31,151 bases of DNA, taken from positions 1 to 31,151 of the forward strand of contig CANQKJ010000003.1 of NCBI GenBank assembly GCA_947624465.1. The letters run 5' to 3'. Positions 1 through 7,438 of the stretch are shown one piece after another. Origin of the DNA: an uncultured Oscillospiraceae bacterium (lineage in GTDB: Bacteria; Bacillota; Clostridia; Oscillospirales; Oscillospiraceae). How positions within the stretch are numbered: the first letter of the stretch is position 1; the number at the start of each line of letters is the position of its first letter. The translations under genes were made by a program, and so were the position numbers. The notes under the pieces were generated by a model, which saw nothing but the letters and a program-made list of their open reading frames with translations, was not told where the DNA came from and did no database searches.

Positions 1-294
1 CACCGGCACGTCCAGGTCCCGGACGGCGGGGAGCATATTGTAGGAGGTGGCGTAGGTGAGAAGCTGGAGGATGACCAGGTCCACGTCGGCGGAGCGGAAC
101 TTGTCGCCGGCGGCCTGGGCCAGCTCCTTGGTGGTGACGATGCCGCCGTCGATGAGCTCTACCATGTCGGGGATACGCTTCTTAAAGTCGGCGTACTGGC
201 CCTCGAACTCGGGGACCAGGGAGGGGAACTGGGGCAGATAGGCCCCTAAAGCGATGGCGAACACGCCCACACGGGCTTTGGTTTCCACTAACAT
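1..294 (-). CDS. L-fucose/L-arabinose isomerase-family protein, N-terminal part (cut by window edge)
   Basis: Only the first 98 codons lie in the window. The protein opens MLVETKARVGVFAIALGAYL and continues with a Rossmann-like start (VDLVILQLLTYATSYNMLPAV), which I recognise as the N-terminal domain of the fucose/arabinose isomerase superfamily. These enzymes interconvert aldoses and ketoses in the cytoplasm. Active-site residues lie beyond the edge, so the substrate cannot be read here. The ATG is preceded by GGAGGT at 301-306, and the gene overlaps the end of rhaB by 7 bases (ATG at 292-294, rhaB TAG at 288-290), so translation is probably coupled. Sitting directly after a rhamnulokinase it may supply a ketose such as rhamnulose, fuculose or ribulose. 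That role is inference. The family call is fairly safe. Confidence 0.7.
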   Translation of the reverse strand, partial: MLVETKARVGVFAIALGAYLPQFPSLVPEFEGQYADFKKRIPDMVELIDGGIVTTKELAQAAGDKFRSADVDLVILQLLTYATSYNMLPAVRDLDVPV

Positions 295-1736
295 GGCGTT
301 ACCTCCTTGATGTCAAAGCTGTTTTTCACGGCGTCTCTGGCCGATTGCAGACTGTCGAACTCGCCTCCGGCGATCATCTGGACGATGAGATTGCCGATGG
401 CGGTGCCCTCCACCGGACCGGCGAACACGGGCAGGCCGGTGGCATTGGCGGTCATCTGGTTTAAGTACATATCCTGGCAGCCGCCGCCCACGATGTTCAT
501 GCTGGTGTAATGCTTCCCGGTCATGTCCTCCAGGGCGGCGATCCCGTTCTCATAGGCCATAGCCAGGGAGGAATAGACGGTCTGCATGATCTCGCCCACC
601 GTCTGGGGGACGGGCTGGCCGGACTTGGCGCAGTAGTCCTTGATGGCGGCGATCATGCTGTCCGGGGCCAGGAAAGACTCGTCGTTGGCGTCCACCATAG
701 AGGGGAAGTCCGCCGCGTCCTTGGCCTCCTGAATCAGGTCGGGGAAGGAATAGGTCCTGCCGGAGGCGTACTTGCTGGTCTTGCCCTCCACATAGGCCAC
801 GCCGTTCAGCTCCCGGCGGATGGACTGGATCATCCACAGACCCATGATGTTCTTAAGGTAGCGGAACCGATACCAGGCCCCGCCCTCATTGGTGAAGTTC
901 TCCTCCCGGCTCTCCTCGGTGGTGATGGGCCGTTCGTTCTCCACCCCCAGGAGGGACCATGTGCCGCTGGAGAGGAACACCGCCTTGTCGTCCCGGGCGG
1001 GGACGGCCAGGAAGGCGGAGCCGGTGTCGTGGGTGGCGGGGAGGATGACAGTGGCGTTGAAGCCCACGGCCTCCCGCATTTCGGGGGTCAGCTCCCCGAC
1101 GACGGTCCCCGGCATGGACAGCTCCCCGAACAGTTTTGCGGGCAGGCCCAGCCGCCGGATCAGGTCCATGTCCCAGGACTTGTCCGCCGCGTTCACCAGG
1201 CTGGTGGAGGTGGCATTGGTGTACTCCTGCTTCTTCACACCGGTGAGCTTATAGTTGAAGTAGTCCGGGATCATCAGCAGGGACTCCGCCTGTTCCAGCT
1301 GCTCAGGGTGCTCCTGTTTCAGGGCCATGAGCTGGTAAATGGTGTTGAAGGTCTGGTACTGGATGCCGGTGCGGGCGTACAGCTCGCTCCGGGGGATGAT
1401 GGCGTCCACCACGGCGTCCATCCCGGCGGTGCGGCCGTCCCGGTAGGCCACCGCGTCGCCGATCTGCCTGCCTTCCCCGTCCAGCAGCACATAGTCCACC
1501 GCCCAGGTGTCGATGCCTACGGTAGCCGGGATCTTCCCGGCGGCCTTACAGGCGCGCAAACCGTCCACGATGCCGGTCCACAGGTTGTCCATGTCCCAGC
1601 AGTCGTGGCCGTTCACATGGACCTGTTTGTTGTCGAACCGGTGGACCTCCTCCAGCACGATCTTTCCGTCCTCCACGTGGCCCAGGATGTGCCGCCCGCT
1701 GGACGCGCCGATGTCGATGGCGAGGTAATACTTCAC
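288..1736 (-). CDS. rhaB: Rhamnulokinase
   Basis: ATP-dependent sugar kinase of the FGGY family, expected to phosphorylate L-rhamnulose to L-rhamnulose-1-phosphate in the cytoplasm. Seen: the N-terminal phosphate-binding motif AIDIGASSGR at about residues 6-15, the kinase segments DTWAVDYVLLD and AYRDGRT typical of RhaB, SSGTWSLLGVE in the middle, and the C-terminal adenosine-site block VGGGCQDMYLNQ followed by GPVEGTAIGN. Length of 482 residues is normal. The GTG at 1734-1736 is chosen because AAGGAGGG lies just upstream (about 1741-1749) and the protein then begins directly with the conserved KYYLAIDIG strand; a longer reading adds 22 unlikely residues through the promoter. It is followed by an overlapping isomerase-family gene. 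No rhamnulose-1-phosphate aldolase is visible. A related ketose kinase (fuculokinase-like) is the main alternative. Confidence 0.88.
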   Translation of the reverse strand: MKYYLAIDIGASSGRHILGHVEDGKIVLEEVHRFDNKQVHVNGHDCWDMDNLWTGIVDGLRACKAAGKIPATVGIDTWAVDYVLLDGEGRQIGDAVAYRDGRTAGMDAVVDAIIPRSELYARTGIQYQTFNTIYQLMALKQEHPEQLEQAESLLMIPDYFNYKLTGVKKQEYTNATSTSLVNAADKSWDMDLIRRLGLPAKLFGELSMPGTVVGELTPEMREAVGFNATVILPATHDTGSAFLAVPARDDKAVFLSSGTWSLLGVENERPITTEESREENFTNEGGAWYRFRYLKNIMGLWMIQSIRRELNGVAYVEGKTSKYASGRTYSFPDLIQEAKDAADFPSMVDANDESFLAPDSMIAAIKDYCAKSGQPVPQTVGEIMQTVYSSLAMAYENGIAALEDMTGKHYTSMNIVGGGCQDMYLNQMTANATGLPVFAGPVEGTAIGNLIVQMIAGGEFDSLQSARDAVKNSFDIKEVTPC

Positions 1737-1774
1737 GGGTTTCCCTCCTTTTGTATCGTTCTTTTGATGATTCC

Positions 1775-1802
1775 ATTGTACGCCCCCTGAGGGGAAATAC
1801 AA
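1775..1802 (-). promoter_or_regulatory. Putative rhaB promoter with palindrome in spacer
   Basis: On the minus strand a -10 box TACAAT (1775-1780) lies 16 bases from a weak -35 TTGTAT (1797-1802). The predicted start is about 30 bases before the rhaB GTG and upstream of its ribosome binding site. The spacer contains the palindrome CCCCTGAGGGG at 1784-1794, a possible operator. The -10 is good and the -35 matches only 3 of 6 positions. Confidence 0.5.
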
Positions 1803-1850
1803 GGACGGACCTTGCTTTTGGTGTATCCGATTTTGCAGTTCGCTGAGACA

Positions 1851-1881
1851 GAAAACCGCCCCGGCTCAAAGGCCGGGGCGG
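1851..1881 (-). terminator. Rho-independent terminator after AraC regulator 1
   Basis: Perfect 10-bp stem (1856-1865 with 1872-1881, CCGCCCCGGC arm) with a 6-base loop, followed on the minus strand by TTTTC at 1851-1855. It starts 3 bases after the stop codon of the upstream AraC gene, so it ends that transcript and insulates rhaB. Confidence 0.85.
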
Positions 1882-1884
1882 CGC

Positions 1885-2853
1885 TCATATACGGCGGTGG
1901 GCGGCGCGGTACTCCGCCGGGGTGCAGCCAAAGCGTTTGGCGAAACTCCGATAGAAGAAAGCGGTATTCTCATACCCCACGGCGATGGCGATATCGGCCA
2001 CGCTCAGGCCGGTGTCCGCCAGCAGGGCCACGGCCCGGTTGAACCGGGCGGTGTGGAGCAGCTCGGTAAAGGTGCAGCCCGTATGGCGGCGGATCAGGCG
2101 GCTGAGGGAGGAGATCTCCATGCCGTTTTCCTCCGCCAGGGCGGACAGGGTACACTGCACGTCGGACTCGATGCGGGACAGGGCGGACAGCACCACGGCC
2201 TGCTCCCGCTCCCGCTTCCCCCGGACCACCAGCTTGGCCGACTGGCCGGACAGGTGGTGGAACAGCAGCTCCAGGGTCAGCTGCTGGAGGTCCTGCCGCT
2301 GGAGCGGAGCGCCCTCCAGCTCCAGCAGGACCAGATTCTCCAGCAGATTCTCCAGTACGGCCACGCCGGACACGTCGTAGACCAGATGGGAGCGCACAGG
2401 GTTCTCCCGCCGGAGATTGTTCTGCAAAAAGACAGACAGGGCGCTGCTGCCGCCGATGCTGATAGCGGCGTTGTCGAAGAAGGCGGGCACCAGGATGAAG
2501 TTGACGGCGATGTCGTCCCGCCTGGCGGCCCTGATCTCATGCTCCGTGCCCCGGCCCAGCAGGAGCAGGCTGCCGGCCTCCAGGGTGAGCGGCTCCCTGC
2601 CGTCGATGACGTGGGAGGTGCAGCCCCGGACCTGGTAGATCATCTCCACATAGCTGTGGCTGTGGCGGGGGAAGTCGGCAAAGCGGGTGTGGGTGCGGAT
2701 GCCGAACAGCCTGTTCCCCGGCAGGATGCGGGAGGGGTCCATCACCGCGTCCCCCGCCCGGTTGTAATCGGTCATATCCACGGGGGCGCCGCGCAGGATG
2801 CGCTGCTCCTCCTCCGTGATCCCGGCAAGCCTCTGTATCACACTCTCCCGCAT
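1885..2853 (-). CDS. AraC-family transcriptional regulator 1
   Basis: DNA-binding regulator of 322 residues with an N-terminal cupin-type sensor (FPRHSHSYVEMIYQVRG at about 61-77, then GSLLLLGRGTEHEI) and a C-terminal AraC double helix-turn-helix from about residue 225, ending with the signature IAIAVGYENTAFFYRSFAKR and CTPAEYR. Family members bind a sugar or sugar derivative and usually activate nearby catabolic genes. The start at 2851-2853 is preferred because CAGGAGG lies 8 bases before this ATG; an ATG 13 codons earlier has no usable ribosome binding site. It is the last gene of the unit AraC 2-GH43-GH78-AraC 1, 78 bases after the rhamnosidase. Likely targets are the rhamnose genes (inference from position). 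The effector is unknown. Confidence 0.85.
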   Translation of the reverse strand: MRESVIQRLAGITEEEQRILRGAPVDMTDYNRAGDAVMDPSRILPGNRLFGIRTHTRFADFPRHSHSYVEMIYQVRGCTSHVIDGREPLTLEAGSLLLLGRGTEHEIRAARRDDIAVNFILVPAFFDNAAISIGGSSALSVFLQNNLRRENPVRSHLVYDVSGVAVLENLLENLVLLELEGAPLQRQDLQQLTLELLFHHLSGQSAKLVVRGKREREQAVVLSALSRIESDVQCTLSALAEENGMEISSLSRLIRRHTGCTFTELLHTARFNRAVALLADTGLSVADIAIAVGYENTAFFYRSFAKRFGCTPAEYRAAHRRI

Positions 2854-2931
2854 GGCAGCCGCCTCCTGTAGATTGATGATCGGCAGCTTCATTATCGCCG
2901 ATTTTGCGGGCTTTGTAAAGGGGCTCCTGAA

Positions 2932-5184
2932 TCAGCGCGCTCCCTCTAAATTTGCGCCGTCCACGGTGCAGTCCACACCGTCCGGCGCGGTCACGTCCAG
3001 GGCGACGGCGCCGCCGTCCCTTTTGACGTGTACCCGGATCTCGCCCCTTACCGAGCGATAGGCGCAGGTGAATTCATTCATGCCCTCTGGCAGATACGGC
3101 TTCACCAATACCTTCCCGAACCCCGGCTCCAGGGGCCGGATGCCGGCGACGCCGTTGTAGTACCACTCGATGATGTGGCCCATCATGTCGTGGCAGTGGC
3201 TCCGGGGGTTGTGCTCCCAGTACTCGCCCAGGGTGGTCTCTCCGTCCAGCACGAAGGCGTAGTAGCTGGGATGCTCGGCGCGGGTGACGAACCGGGCGAT
3301 GAGGTCGTTCATGCCCGCCTGCCGCGCCGCCTGGATCACATAGGGCAGGCCCACCTCGCCGCAGATGAAAGCGCCGTCCCGCTCCAGGGTCCAGCGGAGG
3401 GCCTTCACCACATCGTCCCGCTGATCCCCGGGGACCAGCCCCCAGAACAGGGGCAGCGCCTGGGCCGCCTGGGTCAGGAACACCTCGTCCGGATGATCCC
3501 AGGCCCGGTAGCACCAGAAGCCCTCCGTGGGGTGCCGGACAAGGAGTTTGGCGTTGTAGTTGTCTTTGATCTTTGCGGCATAGGCGTCCAGGACGGCCTT
3601 GTCGTCCTCTCTGCCCAGCAGCTCCGCGAAGTACGCCAGCACGGTGGTGTCCGCGTAGAGGAAGGCCGTCTCGATGTTCTCTCTGGCCAGCTCATTCCGG
3701 GGATTGCCCCAGTCCCCCAGGCCGTGGTTGAGGAAGCCGTCCTCATTCACTTTGGTTTTCAGATGGTTCAGGTACCGCATCCCGCAGTCGTAGTTGTCCT
3801 CGACGATCCTGAGGTCCCCGTAGAATTGATAGTGCCAGTACGGGCCCAGGATGGAGGTGCTGCCCCAGGGGATGATGTCGTAAAAGCTGCCCATGCCGGG
3901 GACAGGGAGGACGTTGGGGATGTAACAGGGGGCCTGGGACGGCACCAGCCCGTCGCCGGGGCAGAACTCGTTTCCGGTGAAGTCCCTGAAACGGTCCTCC
4001 GCCGTGTGCTGGGCGGCCCGGATGTCCAGCAGGAACTTCTCCCACAGCTTCTGCCCATCTTTCATGTAGAAGATGGACGGGGCCATCAGGTGGTTGGGCT
4101 CCTGCCAGGCGAACCGCTCGATGGTAGGACAGTCGGTGTGGACGCTGACCATGTTGGCCTCCACCGCTTTTTCCACCAGGGAGTAGATGCGGTTGTAGCG
4201 ATCGTCGTCGCAGACGAAGCTGCCGTCGGTCTTCCAGGCGCTGGTGACGGCGTGGGCGGTGAGGCGGGACACCTCCGCGGCGCCCCGCTCCACCCCGATA
4301 AACCGGCCGGCGAAGTAGGTGAACTTCATGCGGTAGTGATCCCGCCCGCCGCTGCACCTGCAGGCGATCTGGCTGTCGATGAGGAGCCAGCCCTTGGCCT
4401 GCTGGTCCACGTCCCCGTCGGGGCCCAGCTTCTCCGCCGGGTAGAGCTTCACCGCCTCGCCCGCTTTCCCGGAGTAGTCCAGCTCCAGGATGCCCGACAT
4501 ATTCTGGCCGAAGTCGTAGATATCCCGGCCGTTGACGGTACCCACCAGCCTGCCCTCGTAGGTCCTGACCGCCTTGACAGGAGGCTGGGACTGTTCTATG
4601 AGCCGCCCCTCCGGGGCCGCGCCGGGGAGGGCGGGGGCCCAGGCGGAATCGTCAAACCCCGGCTCGCTCCAGCCCTTCTGTTCCAGGGCGGCGTCGTAGG
4701 TCTCGGAGCCGTAGACATTGCTCATGGTGACCGGGTGAGGGGCCGTCTTGCAGCCCTCGTCGGCGGCGATGGTCTCCGCCGTGCCGTCGGCATAGGCGAC
4801 GGTGAGCTCCGCCGCCAGCACCAGCGCGTCCCCGAAGGGCCGGTACGGGTTGGGGTTGGGGGGCATGAAGGGCGGGAAGGCGAAGGTGTAATGCTCGTCG
4901 GTCTTGATGTACCAGCCGTTGCCCACCTCGGCGCCCAGGGCGTTCTCCCCCTGGCGCAGAAGGTCCGTCACATCGAAGGCGACGTACTGGACCAGCTTTC
5001 GGTAGTCGGTCCAGCCGGGGTCCAGTTCGTGGTCCCCAACCTTGTGCCCGTTGAGCCAGAACACGAACTGGCCCAGGCCGCACACCCTGGCCTCGGCCCT
5101 GGCGACGGGGCGGTCAAGGATGAACTCCTTCCGGGCGTAAAAGGGGGACGCGGTGCCGTTGGTGATCCAGGTTTTGAATTTCAT
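2932..5184 (-). CDS. GH78 alpha-L-rhamnosidase
   Basis: Glycoside hydrolase expected to remove terminal alpha-L-rhamnose. Seen in order: an N-terminal beta-sandwich (FVFWLNGHKVGDHELDPGWT at 41-60, GNGWY near 88-92) as in GH78 accessory domains, a second sandwich, then the alpha/alpha-barrel with DCPTIERFAW at 351-360, GDWGNPRNE at 490-498 and GETTLGEYWEH at 648-658, then a C-terminal beta domain (PLEPGFGKVLVKPYLPEG). By family comparison Glu356 is the likely general acid and Glu654 or Glu657 the base. The usual GWTGD stretch after the DCP block reads AWQEPN here, so this is a divergent subfamily. At 750 residues it is slightly short. No signal peptide, so cytoplasmic. GGAG of the ribosome binding site overlaps the stop of the GH43 gene 6 bases upstream, suggesting coupling. 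Confidence 0.85.
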   Translation of the reverse strand: MKFKTWITNGTASPFYARKEFILDRPVARAEARVCGLGQFVFWLNGHKVGDHELDPGWTDYRKLVQYVAFDVTDLLRQGENALGAEVGNGWYIKTDEHYTFAFPPFMPPNPNPYRPFGDALVLAAELTVAYADGTAETIAADEGCKTAPHPVTMSNVYGSETYDAALEQKGWSEPGFDDSAWAPALPGAAPEGRLIEQSQPPVKAVRTYEGRLVGTVNGRDIYDFGQNMSGILELDYSGKAGEAVKLYPAEKLGPDGDVDQQAKGWLLIDSQIACRCSGGRDHYRMKFTYFAGRFIGVERGAAEVSRLTAHAVTSAWKTDGSFVCDDDRYNRIYSLVEKAVEANMVSVHTDCPTIERFAWQEPNHLMAPSIFYMKDGQKLWEKFLLDIRAAQHTAEDRFRDFTGNEFCPGDGLVPSQAPCYIPNVLPVPGMGSFYDIIPWGSTSILGPYWHYQFYGDLRIVEDNYDCGMRYLNHLKTKVNEDGFLNHGLGDWGNPRNELARENIETAFLYADTTVLAYFAELLGREDDKAVLDAYAAKIKDNYNAKLLVRHPTEGFWCYRAWDHPDEVFLTQAAQALPLFWGLVPGDQRDDVVKALRWTLERDGAFICGEVGLPYVIQAARQAGMNDLIARFVTRAEHPSYYAFVLDGETTLGEYWEHNPRSHCHDMMGHIIEWYYNGVAGIRPLEPGFGKVLVKPYLPEGMNEFTCAYRSVRGEIRVHVKRDGGAVALDVTAPDGVDCTVDGANLEGAR

Positions 5185-5190
5185 CTTATC

Positions 5191-6069
5191 TCACTCCGCA
5201 AGGCGCAGCCCGCTCTTGTCCGCCAGAACCTGCCGGAACACGGGCCGCTCCAGATATTTGTCGTTGGGATAGTGGAGGGTGAAGATCAGCCTTCCGTCCA
5301 GGTCCCGGAACATCATGCCGTGGCCCCCGTTTTCGGGATACAGCGGCTCTTTCAGCTGCTTCCAGGGCCCGCGGATGGCGCCGCTCTCGGAGCGCGCTGC
5401 CCCCACGGCGTAGCCGTGGTCGCTCCAGCTGGACCAGGTCATGTACAGCTTTCCGTCGTCCGCCGTGAAAATGTAGGGGCCGTCGGTGAAGTAGGCGTCG
5501 CCCTCGATGCCGAACTCCGCCCTGGCGAAGGGCACCGGCCTGGCCCAGGGGGCCTCGCTGGCGGAGAACAGCTTGAAGGGCCTGCCCTCCGCCCGGCTCA
5601 GATCGGGGGACAGGCGGACCGCGCAGATCTCGCCGTCGGGGATGTCCAGCAGCGAGTGGGAGAAGGAGAGGTAGGGGATCCCGTCCTCGAAACAGACGGA
5701 GCCGTCGATGCAGTTCCAGTCCTCCGGCGTCAGCCGCTCCCCGAAGGGCAGGAAGGGCCCGGTGGGGGAGGCGGACTTCAGCACATAGACCCCCTGCTTC
5801 CGGTTGCCGGCGCCGAAGGTGCTGAACAGGTAGAACGCCCCGTTGTAGGCGACGCACTCCGGCGCCCAATACTCCCGGTCGGCGAAAAAGCCGTGGGGCC
5901 GGTGGAATATCTCAATGGGACCCTCCCAGTTCTCCAGGTCCCCGCCCACATAGCAGTCGAAGCCGTCCGCCGGCCCCCAGCAGGTGGCGCTCCGGGTGCC
6001 GTACAGATAGTACTTTCCGCCGTGGACCAGGACAAAGGGATCTCTGATGTTGAGTTCGGTGGTTTTCAT
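5191..6069 (-). CDS. GH43 family glycoside hydrolase (arabinofuranosidase/xylosidase type)
   Basis: Single-domain five-bladed propeller enzyme of 292 residues. Seen: RDPFVLVHGGKYYLYGT with Asp10 as expected general base, EYWAPECV at 66-73, NCIDGSVCFEDG with Asp122 as expected pKa modulator, and FTDGPYIF at 194-201 where the general acid should sit. That position is Asp196 rather than the usual Glu; I recall some GH43-like groups with this variant but cannot confirm it here. No signal peptide. The ATG at 6067-6069 is chosen because GGAG lies 8 bases before it; a GTG three codons earlier overlaps the ribosome binding site. It starts 5 bases after the AraC 2 reading frame ends and runs into the rhamnosidase. 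Substrate (arabinose, xylose or galactose linkages) is not determinable. Confidence 0.8.
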   Translation of the reverse strand: MKTTELNIRDPFVLVHGGKYYLYGTRSATCWGPADGFDCYVGGDLENWEGPIEIFHRPHGFFADREYWAPECVAYNGAFYLFSTFGAGNRKQGVYVLKSASPTGPFLPFGERLTPEDWNCIDGSVCFEDGIPYLSFSHSLLDIPDGEICAVRLSPDLSRAEGRPFKLFSASEAPWARPVPFARAEFGIEGDAYFTDGPYIFTADDGKLYMTWSSWSDHGYAVGAARSESGAIRGPWKQLKEPLYPENGGHGMMFRDLDGRLIFTLHYPNDKYLERPVFRQVLADKSGLRLAE

Positions 6070-6074
6070 GGTCG

Positions 6075-7235
6075 TCACTCCTGTATTTGTCCGGCGGCCG
6101 GCTCCGCTCCGGGGCCGGTTGTCCGCATCTGCTTGTACTGCTGGGGGGACATCCCGTATGTCCGGCGAAAGGTGCGGGAGAAGTGGTCCACCGAGTCATA
6201 GCCCACGGCTGTGGAGATCTCGCTGATTTTCATCGGCGTATTCAGCAGGTAGTCCATCGCCCGGTTCATCTTCAGGGTGCGCAGCACGTCGGTAAAGCTG
6301 TGACCCATATTTTTGTGGATCAGCTTGCTCAAATAGGTCTCGCTGAAATGGAAGGTCTCGGCCAGAGAGGAGAGCGTGACGGTCTAGTAGTTCTGCTGGA
6401 TATACTGCAGGATCAAAGTGAAATCGAAGTCCTTTTCGGAGTAGTTGTCGTAATGGTAGAGGGTGACGGCGGCGCGGGAGGCCCGCAGCGCCCGGGCCAA
6501 AAACAGATTCAGCAGACTGACGGCGCAGGTATTGGAGTAGTCGTCCGTCCGGTTGCTCTCCAGAGTAAGGGTCTGGGCGGTGTGGAACAGCTCCTGGTCG
6601 CCGCCGGTATGCAGCAGGATATAGTTGGCCATGGGCCGCTCATACAGCGAGTTGCGGAAGAACAGGCTCACCAGATCCTGCCTGGTGAGCAGATTGCCGA
6701 ACAGGGAGTTAAAGGTGCTTTTCCGCACCACGATGGACGGGGCGAAGCAGTCCGGCTCCAGGGGCTGGCTGTGGGCGGCCTTGGGAGAGGTGATGCACAC
6801 GTCCCCTTCCGACATGGTGACGGTGGCCCCCTCAAAGAAAAAGGTGCAGCCCCCGTTGAGCACATAGGTGATCTCAAAAAAGTCGTGGGAGTGGGGGCAC
6901 CTGTCCAGATAGGGCATATTCAGGAACACAAAGACATCCTTCCCGCGGGGGAACATATTGGCCTCATAGGTGACATGGTCCTCGGCGAAGCTGTGCAGCT
7001 GTTCCAGCACCCGGTTGGCCTGGACCGGCAGCCCCCGGACGAAGGCGAAGAATTCCTTTCGGTCCATGTTGGCATGAAAAGGCGGAAAGGACGGAGGCGT
7101 GCGGGTCAGTTCTCCCCGCTGGCGAAGCCCCTCCAGCGCCGCGGGGAAGTTGAGTTCCGCGCCGGTTTTCTGGTGCATTTCAATAAGGTAATCAAACGCG
7201 GCGCCGATGGTTGTGTAGTAATTGGCGGAATCCAT
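6075..7235 (-). pseudogene. AraC-family regulator 2, interrupted by an in-frame amber codon
   Basis: Full frame is 386 codons. The first 283 carry a cupin-type sensor (CPHSHDFFEITYVLNGG, then ATVTMSEGDVCITSPKAAHS) and a helical linker ending LQYIQQNY. A TAG follows at 6384-6386. The next 102 codons, in the same frame with no shift, encode an intact AraC DNA-binding domain (LSSLAETFHFSETYLSKLI, then EISTAVGYDSVDHFSRTFRR and MSPQQY). A single CAG-to-TAG change would explain the break. The start at 7233-7235 has GGGGAGG 7 bases upstream; longer readings run through the promoter. It is the first gene of the unit with GH43 and GH78 and diverges from the ABC importer, so it would be the natural local regulator. 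It may be a real loss of function, a strain polymorphism or a sequencing error. Confidence 0.85.
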
Positions 7236-7267
7236 TCCGTGCCCTCCCCTTCCTCTGTACAGCTCAA

Positions 7268-7297
7268 AGTATAGTCTGCACCCAAAACAGATGTCAA
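7268..7297 (-). promoter_or_regulatory. Promoter of the AraC 2-GH43-GH78-AraC 1 unit
   Basis: On the minus strand a perfect -35 TTGACA (7292-7297) and a -10 TATACT (7268-7273) are 18 bases apart. Transcription would begin near 7261, leaving a short leader with the GGGGAGG ribosome binding site before the ATG at 7235. It is the best sigma-70-type promoter in the window. Confidence 0.75.
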
Positions 7298-7319
7298 TAC
7301 AGACGACAGGAAAAGTCGG

Positions 7320-7343
7320 ATTGTGAACAGTATTGTTATGTGT
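7320..7343. repeat. Tandem 12-base direct repeat, candidate regulator site
   Basis: ATTGTGAACAGT (7320-7331) is directly followed by ATTGTTATGTGT (7332-7343), matching at 8 of 12 positions. It lies between the two divergent promoters and touches the -35 region of the importer promoter. AraC-type activators commonly bind direct repeats at this place, so this could be the site of one of the two local regulators. That is inference from position and form. Confidence 0.35.
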
Positions 7344-7369
7344 ACGCCGGGAAAAGCATTTGTTATAAT
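7341..7369 (+). promoter_or_regulatory. Putative ABC importer promoter (extended -10)
   Basis: A perfect -10 TATAAT at 7364-7369 is preceded by TGT (extended -10 TGn motif). The -35 position at 17-base spacing (7341-7346, TGTACG) is poor, as expected for an activator-dependent or extended -10 promoter. The predicted start near 7376 leaves a leader of about 60 bases before the GTG at 7439. Confidence 0.6.
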
Positions 7370-7438
7370 TGCTCATACAAGGCTGGAGAAAACAAAAAAT
7401 GTTATTCAGTGTGACAATTCGGAACGGGGGGAGCAGCC

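Noticed and set aside
510..1790. Plus-strand open frame of 426 codons opposite rhaB
   Set aside because: Shadow of rhaB with low-complexity Gly/His/Val-rich product.
3028..6201. Plus-strand open frame of 1057 codons opposite GH78 and GH43
   Set aside because: It mirrors real genes on the other strand. The product is rich in Gly, Val, His and Gln without domains, as expected when high-GC third positions suppress stops on the complementary strand.
6300..6386. Possible programmed readthrough or UAG recoding in AraC 2
   Set aside because: TAG is used as a normal stop for rhaB and the HAD gene, and the downstream context does not resemble a known readthrough signal. A simple nonsense mutation or sequence error is more economical.
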